DNA of 19,962 nucleotides. Source: UBA937 sp031549725 (lineage in GTDB: Bacteria > Spirochaetota > Spirochaetia > Treponematales > Breznakiellaceae). Location of the stretch: the NCBI GenBank assembly GCA_031549725.1, contig JAVBPH010000062.1:1-19962 (forward strand), read 5' to 3'. Position 1 is the first letter of the stretch. The number at the start of each line of letters is the position of its first letter. A program made the position numbers and the translations under genes. Under the pieces are notes generated by a model that saw only the letters and a program-made list of their open reading frames with translations, had not been told where the DNA came from and searched no databases. This document shows, piece by piece, positions 14,139 through 19,962 of the stretch.

Positions 14139-15866
14139 TCATTCGTCCCAGACGATTTTTTCTTTCGGCAGCCATTTCAGCAGGCACTGGGCCAGGGCAG
14201 TTTCATCCATAGGCTTGGAAAGGAAATCGGTAAAGCCGCCGGCAAAAAATTTTTCCACCGCATCGCTCACCGCATTCGCGGTGAGCGCCACTATCGGTAC
14301 ATTTTTTGCAGGTCCATCGGTAGAGCGGATGATCCGGGTTGCTTCAATACCATCCATTTCCGGCATCATATGGTCCATAAAAATAATGTCATACCTGTTC
14401 AAAGCAGCTTTTTCGATAGCCTGGCGTCCGCTCTGGGCAAAGACGGATTTTATTCCGAACAATTCAAGCATATACGCGGCAATCTGAAGGTTGATTTCTA
14501 TGTCATCCACAATCAGGATCTTGGCATCCGGAGCCTTGAAATTGAAGGAATCCTTCCGCAGTTCCGGGGGAAGGTCCTGCACCCTTCCTTCTATAAGGGG
14601 CAGCCGCACGGTAAAACAGGAACCCTTATTATACTCGCTTTCAACTTCAATGTATCCGTCCATGAAACCGCAAAGCCGTTTGGTAATAGCCAAACCTAAC
14701 CCGGTACCCATTACTCCTTTATTGCGGGCTACATCAAACTGTTCAAACGCGGAGAAAAGCCGGGGAAGGGCATCTTCCCGGATTCCAATGCCCGTATCTT
14801 CCACCTCAAAACGAATCTGTCCGCCGGATTCTTTCCGGACGCGGAAAATAACCTGTCCTTGTTTTGTATATTTAAGGGCATTATTGAGGATATTGGTAAG
14901 AATCTGACGGATCCGTTTATCATCACCGTAAACGACTTCGGGTAAATCCCCGGGAAAATCGCAGATAAAATTAATGCCCTTCTGCTGGAACATCAATTCA
15001 AACATGGATTGGAGATGCTTAAGCAGCCCATCCAAACGGAAGTAATCCCTGATCAGTTCCAGTTTATCCGCTTCTATCTTTGAGAAATCCAGGATATCGT
15101 TGATCAGGTTCAACAGGACATGGGAAGAATCCTGGATGCTCCTGAGGTATCCATGCTGAAGGTCATCCAGGCCTGTATTTATCAGCATTCCCGCAAGTCC
15201 AATAATTGCATTCATGGGTGTACGGATTTCATGGGAAACCGTCGCAAGAAAATCCGATTTCGCCGCATTGGCCCGTTCAGCTTCCCGCTGGGCCCTCAGA
15301 AATTCGGTGGTATCGGAAAATAAAATCATGAACCCCTCGGCACCGCCGTTATCCGACAGCATAGGGGTAACCTGAATACTATAACTCCGGGGATGCCCGG
15401 TCCTGCTGAAATCCACCGTATCACTGAACTCATAGGTTTTCTTTTCTTCGTAAATCAAAGCAAGTACCCTGCTGACTTCCTGCAGGAAGTCAGGTTCCGT
15501 GTATGGTGACAGAAGTTCAATGTAGGGAGTACCCCGGATTATACCAAATCCTGGTATGGAGCAGAGTTTAAGAAATGAATCGGTACAGTAGGCTATTTTA
15601 CTGTCCCGGTCAAACAGGAGAATCATATCCGGACAATTATTCAGGAGCAGATTCATGTACCGCTCCAGTTCCGACCGTTTGGCAGAAATCATATTGGCCA
15701 GACTATCCTTGGCCTGGGCAGAGATTTTATTGCGCTCAATTTGTTTTTGAAAAAGGTCAAGGGAACGGGCTAGTTTTTTATTCTCCAGGAATAGAGCATG
15801 ATAATCCCGGTGCAATGCTTCGAGTTCATCCTTTAATGCTTTTACTTCACCTGGGCCCTGCTCCAT
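14139..15866 (-). CDS. Cytoplasmic PAS / histidine kinase / receiver hybrid sensor kinase
   Basis: This 575-residue protein has, in order, a coiled-coil N-terminus (about 5-75), a PAS domain (about 72-190), a dimerisation/phosphoacceptor domain with H212 (SHEIRTPMN), an ATPase domain with N box (NILNNALKYT, 325-334), G1 (DTGIGI, 357-362), F box and G2 (GTGLGLAI, 387-394), and a receiver domain (about 447-566) with acidic pair D454/D455, phosphoacceptor D498 (IIFMDHMMPEMDG) and K551. There are no membrane segments or output domain, so phosphate must pass to another protein or act through the receiver. GGGAGG lies 9 nt before the ATG. The FIST gene 101 bp upstream on the same strand probably supplies the sensory partner. 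Confidence 0.92.
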   Translation of the reverse strand: MEQGPGEVKALKDELEALHRDYHALFLENKKLARSLDLFQKQIERNKISAQAKDSLANMISAKRSELERYMNLLLNNCPDMILLFDRDSKIAYCTDSFLKLCSIPGFGIIRGTPYIELLSPYTEPDFLQEVSRVLALIYEEKKTYEFSDTVDFSRTGHPRSYSIQVTPMLSDNGGAEGFMILFSDTTEFLRAQREAERANAAKSDFLATVSHEIRTPMNAIIGLAGMLINTGLDDLQHGYLRSIQDSSHVLLNLINDILDFSKIEADKLELIRDYFRLDGLLKHLQSMFELMFQQKGINFICDFPGDLPEVVYGDDKRIRQILTNILNNALKYTKQGQVIFRVRKESGGQIRFEVEDTGIGIREDALPRLFSAFEQFDVARNKGVMGTGLGLAITKRLCGFMDGYIEVESEYNKGSCFTVRLPLIEGRVQDLPPELRKDSFNFKAPDAKILIVDDIEINLQIAAYMLELFGIKSVFAQSGRQAIEKAALNRYDIIFMDHMMPEMDGIEATRIIRSTDGPAKNVPIVALTANAVSDAVEKFFAGGFTDFLSKPMDETALAQCLLKWLPKEKIVWDE

Positions 15867-15897
15867 CTGGGCTTACCTCCCGGAAAAAATGATCCCC

Positions 15898-15928
15898 GCG
15901 GCGGTTTCTTATTAATAAAACCAGCCGC
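15898..15928 (-). promoter_or_regulatory. Hairpin between the FIST and histidine kinase genes
   Basis: GCGGCGGTTT (15898-15907) pairs with AAACC-a-GCCGC (15918-15928) with one bulged base. No T-tract follows on the minus strand, so it is more likely an mRNA processing or stability element than a terminator. Confidence 0.4.
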
Positions 15929-15967
15929 TGGAATAAAAAATTCTTAAACCATCCCTGGGAACCGTCC

Positions 15968-17140
15968 TTAAAATGCACAAATAATAAATGTATTATTATG
16001 ATTACGGTTTACCATTTTTCCGCTTTTATCATATACCGGGCAGATTTCCCCGCCGGAATAGGCAGCCATGTAGGTAACACCCGCACCGGCCATACGCTTC
16101 TGCAATTGTTCCAGTTCCTTTAAAGGTTCATAACCCAGGGTAAAATAACGGCCCACACAGGAATATATCAGCATGGCATTATGTTTTCCCGGGGCAATAG
16201 CTTTTTCAAGGGTCCGGTCAGCGGTGACCACAATTTCTTCCGGATTAAATGAGCCCATGCTTATGGTGGATCCTTCGGGGATATTCCCGCCGCAGACCGC
16301 ATACCCCTCGGGGGTTACCGCAAACATCGCCCGGACAACCGGCATGGTACCGTCATTGTAATCAACTATGATGGGAAAAGAGTTGATCCCCGTGATGCCC
16401 CCTTCCTCATTTTTTGTCAGTCCCAGGGACAGGAGGTAATCAACTGCCAGCATGCCGTTGACCATCCGCAGCTGATTACCCGATGAAGCGGTGACCACAC
16501 CTTTTTCAGGAAACACCTTCTCATCCGAAATTGTACCAATATAAAATACCGGTGAAACCGACCCATGAATGAGAATAAGCCCAAACCGGTCTTTCCAGTG
16601 TTTTCCATTTGAAAGCACATAGGCTTCGTGGTAATCACTGGTATGGTCCACCGCCAGGGTACCAAAATTAGGTACACCGCCGGAAATCTCGGACATACGG
16701 TCCACATAGAAATCACTGCCGAAATTGCTGAGCAGCGGTGAAAAGCTCAGCATTAGGGAAGGTTTCCCCGATAATTTTGACAGGGCAGCCTGGTATAGAG
16801 CATTAAGAGGTCCCTCGGCCTCTTCCGTAATAGGTTCGGACAAGGCCGCCGAAAAGGAAAGTTCATCACTGGTGAGCACCATAATACTCAGCATGGTTTC
16901 CCCTATCACCCCGGCGGCAGCATTTGAGATAGTTGTGGTACCCAGCACCTCAAAGGGAAGTGCCCTGGCAAGGGCTTCCCATACCCCTGATTCAACATAA
17001 CCCGCAAAACAGGACACAATACCTATGGTATCTCTCAAAAGCTTATTCTTTCCGTCAAGATCAAGTTGTTCAAGGATTTCCGATACAGCGGTATCCGCAT
17101 CATCCACTTCCTGGGTGTATGCGGTGAAGGATTTTATCAT
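15968..17140 (-). CDS. FIST domain sensory protein
   Basis: This 390-residue protein matches the FIST_N plus FIST_C architecture. The N-terminal half contains FEVLGTTTISNAAAGVIGETMLSIMVLTSDELSFSAAL. The C-terminal half contains RMVNGMLAVDYLLSLGL, then the C-terminal signature MAGAGVTYMAAYSGGEICPVYDKSGK and HNNTFIICAF. FIST proteins are predicted small-ligand (possibly amino acid) sensors that associate with signal-transduction proteins. It has no signal peptide or membrane segment, so sensing is cytoplasmic. AAAGGTGG precedes the ATG. It is the first gene of a two-gene unit with the hybrid kinase, driven by the promoter at 17241-17269 with a dyad at 17198-17224 in the leader. Confidence 0.88.
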   Translation of the reverse strand: MIKSFTAYTQEVDDADTAVSEILEQLDLDGKNKLLRDTIGIVSCFAGYVESGVWEALARALPFEVLGTTTISNAAAGVIGETMLSIMVLTSDELSFSAALSEPITEEAEGPLNALYQAALSKLSGKPSLMLSFSPLLSNFGSDFYVDRMSEISGGVPNFGTLAVDHTSDYHEAYVLSNGKHWKDRFGLILIHGSVSPVFYIGTISDEKVFPEKGVVTASSGNQLRMVNGMLAVDYLLSLGLTKNEEGGITGINSFPIIVDYNDGTMPVVRAMFAVTPEGYAVCGGNIPEGSTISMGSFNPEEIVVTADRTLEKAIAPGKHNAMLIYSCVGRYFTLGYEPLKELEQLQKRMAGAGVTYMAAYSGGEICPVYDKSGKMVNRNHNNTFIICAF

Positions 17141-17197
17141 GTTATTACCACCTTTATGGGTTTTATTATGATGCGCTCCTGCGTTTGATTATAGTCT

Positions 17198-17224
17198 TGT
17201 TCCAAAAAGAAAACCGTTGGAACA
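17198..17224 (-). promoter_or_regulatory. Perfect 8-bp dyad, candidate operator or leader hairpin
   Basis: TGTTCCAA (17198-17205), an 11-bp spacer and TTGGAACA (17217-17224) form a perfect inverted repeat. It lies about 10 nt downstream of the start expected from the 17241-17269 promoter and just upstream of a TATAAT at 17188-17193. It could bind a dimeric repressor or activator, or fold in the mRNA. Confidence 0.55.
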
Positions 17225-17240
17225 CATTGAATCGTGATTA

Positions 17241-17269
17241 ATTGTACTCTATAGGGATCGTTTTATCAA
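17241..17269 (-). promoter_or_regulatory. Sigma-70-type promoter of the FIST / histidine kinase operon
   Basis: On the minus strand TTGATA (17264-17269) and TACAAT (17241-17246) are separated by exactly 17 bp, each one base from consensus. The leader to the ATG at 17140 would be about 95 nt. A second -10-like TATAAT at 17188-17193 lacks a -35. Confidence 0.65.
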
Positions 17270-17668
17270 TAATTAAAATTATGATAACCCCATTCTTTTA
17301 TTATTCCATTTTCTATAAAAGAAGTACCCTATCAGGCCTTTAATATTAAACCAATACAATTTCCCGGTTTTCCAAAAAAAAAGTACTTTATAGATAAATT
17401 TAACTATAACAAGTAAACCAATAACCGCCAATGAATCATAATCATGTTTCAAGCAACTGAATTAATAGCTTTTAATATCAGGATTTTGTTATTAATAGGT
17501 CCTATTTTAATAGCTTTATCATATATTTTGATGTAATAGTTGATAGAAATACTATTATATATTGATGATTTTTTGTTACAGGGATATAACAATCAAATAA
17601 CAGGTTTTTTACGCTGCTGATAACAATACCATAAGACAGTTTGGATTAATGCAGCCGGAGGGATCAGA

Positions 17669-18259
17669 TTAGGATTTTAAGCGTTCAAAATTTGCATTCT
17701 TTTCAATTGTCTCTTTTAACAACTTTTCTATTTCAACCACTTCCGGATCATTTTCCTCATATTTATAGTCCTTTCCTGCATAATTCAACAATCTATGTTC
17801 AGTATCATTTACTACATCAAGAGGCGTGCCTTCATACAAGGCATCAGTACCTGTAGGATCAATGTATTTTTCTACAGGTGATACACCTTGATCCAGAAGC
17901 CACTGGACAGCATCATAATTCAGGCTTCGGATAGCTTCCTGTAATAAAGGCAACGACGCATTTAGTCTCAATCCGCTTTCAATTAATGTATCTGCAAGTT
18001 TCTTAGTATCATCAACCCAATAATATATCAATTTCAAGCTCATGTACTCGTCACTTATAACGTCATACATTACTTCTTTATAGGACAAAATATAAAAAGC
18101 AACATTATTTTTTCTCATTACCAACAATTCTTCAAAATACGATTGATTTTTTTCATTTCTGTAGAACAAATCAAGACCATTATCAATAAATTGAAATAAT
18201 GTATTTTCTGGTAAAAGATTAATAGCATAACTAAAAACAGGTGTATTATTTTGTGGGTT
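17669..18259 (-). pseudogene. Ankyrin-repeat protein fragment lacking its 5' end
   Basis: The open frame runs from about 18280 to the stop at 17669, with no ATG before residue-level ankyrin homology begins. The first readable repeat is NPQNNTPVFSYAINLLPENTLFQFIDNGLDL (about 18167-18259), and another is LLQEAIRSLNYDAVQWLLDQGVSPVEKY. Ankyrin repeats mediate protein-protein contact. The available starts (TTG 18169, ATG 18118) have no good ribosome site and would cut a repeat in two. Homology stops where the inverted-repeat element at 18253-18345 begins, so the gene seems truncated there. The last part is acidic and lysine-rich (EENDPEVVEIEKLLKETIEKN). A short functional protein from an internal start cannot be excluded. 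Confidence 0.6.
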
Positions 18260-18345
18260 TAATACCCATACAATTTTGATTTACAAGATTTTTAGAACGA
18301 CCCAGAGCCTCGCACGCGGGAGCGTGCAGAAGGTATTAAAACCAC
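18253..18345. repeat. Dispersed inverted-repeat element, copy 4
   Basis: The outer arms GTGGGTTTAATACC (18253-18266) and GGTATTAAAACCAC (18332-18345) match with one mismatch. The inner hairpin is GCACGC-ggga-GCGTGC (18312-18327). Symmetry may extend to GGTGT at 18240 and ACACC at 18360. It adjoins the broken end of the ankyrin gene. Confidence 0.7.
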
Positions 18346-18392
18346 TTGCGAATAAACACCTTACCCGGCAACTAAAACATAGCATCTTTGTA

Positions 18393-19170
18393 TTACTGCA
18401 TCTTTACAATAATATTATTTATGCATGTATCCTGATACCTTGCACCCTCATATATGGACATAATTTCAATTATCAAAGTATGATTTCTATCAACCTGTTC
18501 CGGAAATATTATTTTTTGATAATTTGGCGTATCAGACAAATGGTGTACAAATGAAAATTTTCCATCCACTGAAAACTTTAAATCTTTTGGTTTGGAATTC
18601 ATATTGTAAAGATATGGTTTATCATAAGAAACAAATCCTATGGAAATATACAATTCGGCAGCTATTGTATTTTTTATAAATAGTTTCTCCCCTATACCCT
18701 GGCCGTTTGCACCTTCTACCCAAGGATTTTCCAAACGGGGATTTTTCGTCAAATTTTCAGGTGCGTATATTTTATCCTTCTCGGTCAAAAAAGAAGTTGC
18801 CCTAACAATTGACGGCGGCAAATATCCTTCACGCTTATTAAAACTGGTAGCGAATCCAAGAAAACTAATTTCATTTCGTCAAACAGAGCACAAATATTGT
18901 CATTTCTAATCATTACTAATTTTTTATTCTCACTATCTTCAAAGGTTATATACATGAAAGAGATGGAATATTCACACTCCACAATAAATCGCCCTTTCCG
19001 TGATATAGTTATGCCTCCTCCATCCCTTTCTTCCGTAAATACGATCTGCTCACCTGAAAATTTGACCGAAAAGGGATAATCGACATACGATGTGCCGGAT
19101 ATACTATCTGCAAATATTGATACAGAAAAAAACAAAAAAACAACATATATAAAAAATGATGATTTTTCAT
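18393..19170 (-). pseudogene. Frameshifted secreted protein with NADase-type glycan-binding (discoidin-like) domain
   Basis: Two overlapping minus frames together read as one secreted protein. The first (19135-18785) gives FFSVSIFADSISGTSYVDYPFSVKFSGEQIVFTEERDGG... up to ICALFD. The second continues from about 18878 with NEISFLGFATSFNKREGYLPPSIVRATSFL, then IYAPENL, NPWVEGANGQGIGEKLFI and YEGARYQDTCINNI, the pattern of the NADase-type glycan-binding domain family. The switch lies near 18870-18882. A second shift is likely in the signal peptide: the ATG at 19170, with GGGAG upstream, reads MKNHHFLYMLFFCFF and meets the mature frame only if one base changes in the T7-G-T7 tract (19126-19140). 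This is a decayed gene, a phase-variable gene or an assembly error. Confidence 0.65.
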
Positions 19171-19293
19171 AATCAATTATCTCCCATTATTTTTATTGAA
19201 TATTTGTATCTTATTACATATAAAACGTCCATTACTTCATCTATCTCCCTTCCGGAGAATTGGACAAAATGGTCACCAGAAAGGTTTACCTGA

Positions 19294-19533
19294 TTAATCT
19301 ATAACTTTACGAACTTTTCCCTGGGCAATATTTTTTGACTCCCAGATAAAAAATGTATCTCCAATTTTTAATTCATGCTTTATCAATTCCGGACGAAAAA
19401 ATATTATTGGAACAACCTTTTGTTCTCCGGGATTTATTGATCCTATATCATTTAATAATAGTCTGCAGGCATCAAGGATTTTTTCCTTTTCTCCTTCAGA
19501 CAGCTTTCTGGATTTCTTCCCTTGCTCTCTCAA
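19294..19533 (-). CDS. Small EF-Tu domain-like protein, probably a 5'-damaged remnant
   Basis: The last 50 or so residues (INPGEQKVVPIIFFRPELIKHELKIGDTFFIWESKNIAQGKVRKVID) resemble the C-terminal beta-barrel domain of EF-Tu, as found in small stand-alone proteins of unknown or immunity-like role. The N-terminal part is a low-complexity Lys/Glu/Arg stretch that does not look like that family. The ORF needs a TTG start at 19533. A better ATG at 19607, with AAGGA about 6 nt upstream, is out of frame and stops after five codons (TAA 19590-19592). That suggests a frameshift near 19593. The coding strand is almost purely purine between about 19540 and 19622. Low confidence that a functional protein is made. 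Confidence 0.4.
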   Translation of the reverse strand: MREQGKKSRKLSEGEKEKILDACRLLLNDIGSINPGEQKVVPIIFFRPELIKHELKIGDTFFIWESKNIAQGKVRKVID

Positions 19534-19653
19534 ACAGCTTTCTTTTTCCCTCTTTTGAACTATTTTTTCCTTCTCACGTTTCCGGTTTTTTACTTATTTC
19601 TTCTCATTTCTTCCTTTCTCTCGAATAAGTTGACACTTCGACATCGATCCACT

Positions 19654-19962
19654 CTACTTACACCAATTATCAAACACGTGAGTAAGATCAGCTGTCACCC
19701 AATAGTCTTTGGCATAATATCTTTCAGGTATCTCATTATTTATCAATTTTTCTACAGTAATAGAGGGAAATGGCAGGACTATGTTATAATGTATTAATAG
19801 CGTTTTACTCCCCTCATAAATGTAACCGTCAAAACTCACCCCTTGCGAATCCGAAAAACCAAATTCAGGACACCCATATCCCTTTGGGACTGTAAGGCTC
19901 AATGCTAACATTCCAGGGTAATAATGCCTGCCAGTCATCCTGGGATCTGCAATAAGGGGCTT
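19654..19962 (-). CDS. Hypothetical protein, C-terminal part, cut by the window edge
   Basis: The frame is open from the right edge of the window to a stop at 19654. It reads KPLIADPRMTGRHYYPGMLALSL and then a Gly/Tyr-rich stretch with GYIYEGSKTLLIHYNIVLPFP, and ends TADLTHVFDNWCK. An internal ATG at 19938 exists, but sensible coding-like sequence continues upstream of it, so the gene probably begins outside the window. No family is recognised. It lies in the AT-rich block with the other damaged genes on the same strand. Confidence 0.5.
   Translation of the reverse strand, partial: KPLIADPRMTGRHYYPGMLALSLTVPKGYGCPEFGFSDSQGVSFDGYIYEGSKTLLIHYNIVLPFPSITVEKLINNEIPERYYAKDYWVTADLTHVFDNWCK

Larger units (their letters stand above)
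17141..17668. other. AT-rich intergenic region
   Basis: These 528 bp contain the promoter and dyad of the FIST gene at the left end. The rest (about 17270-17668) is AT-rich and shows no gene. It has only a short imperfect direct repeat (TTAATAGCTTT at about 17462 and 17508) and a small palindrome (AATAGGTCCTATT). Confidence 0.7.

Noticed and set aside
18276..18554. A 92-codon plus-strand ORF
   Set aside because: It starts inside the inverted-repeat element and runs antisense to the glycan-binding-domain gene remnant; no ribosome site or family similarity.

Overview
The window looks like part of a spirochaete chromosome, most probably a Treponema of the insect-gut (termite) kind. This is inferred from gene content: a YgiQ-type radical SAM protein beside a stand-alone NifU-like domain, a Gx/EcfT-like membrane pair, signal-peptide beta-barrel candidates, a remnant of a NADase-type glycan-binding secreted protein, and many small hairpin repeats between genes. 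No rRNA, tRNA, CRISPR array or transposase gene was found.

Layout. 1-404: an 84-bp tandem repeat array and leader. 405-2491 (+): NifU-like Fe-S scaffold and a YgiQ-family radical SAM enzyme. 2492-3117: no gene, but several hairpins and repeats. 3118-5246 (-): a tight run of slyD, a NusG-domain-II protein, a Gx-family membrane protein and an EcfT/CbiQ-like membrane protein. 5247-5558: repeat remnants. 5559-6659 (-): a geranylgeranyl-reductase-like flavoprotein. 6899-7945 (-): a secreted probable outer-membrane protein with its own promoter and terminator. 8172-8897 (+): a HAD phosphatase. 8923-9804 (-): a ferritin-like/VIT1 iron or manganese transporter. 10113-14064 (+): an apparent operon of a secreted barrel-like protein, a serine-hydrolase lipoprotein, a class II aldolase and a PfkB sugar kinase. 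14139-17140 (-): a FIST sensor protein followed by a PAS/histidine kinase/receiver hybrid, with a good promoter and a perfect 8-bp dyad in the leader. 17141-19962: an AT-rich stretch with damaged or partial genes (ankyrin-repeat fragment, frameshifted glycan-binding-domain protein, EF-Tu-domain-like fragment, partial ORF at the edge).

How the parts may work together. Aldolase plus PfkB kinase suggest a sugar-phosphate route, with the lipoprotein hydrolase and barrel protein at the envelope. FIST plus hybrid kinase make a small-ligand two-component sensor. NusG-II plus Gx recalls the EetA/EetB pair of flavin-based electron-transfer loci, but the other partners are not in view.

The most unusual content is in the non-coding DNA. 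It has at least three families of structured repeats, one with a compensatory base-pair change between copies. One repeat supplies the only ATG for a gene whose better ribosome binding site points at an ATT codon. Another sits exactly where an ankyrin gene loses its 5' end. The right-hand 1.5 kb also carries three apparent single-base frameshifts, two of them at or near homopolymers.
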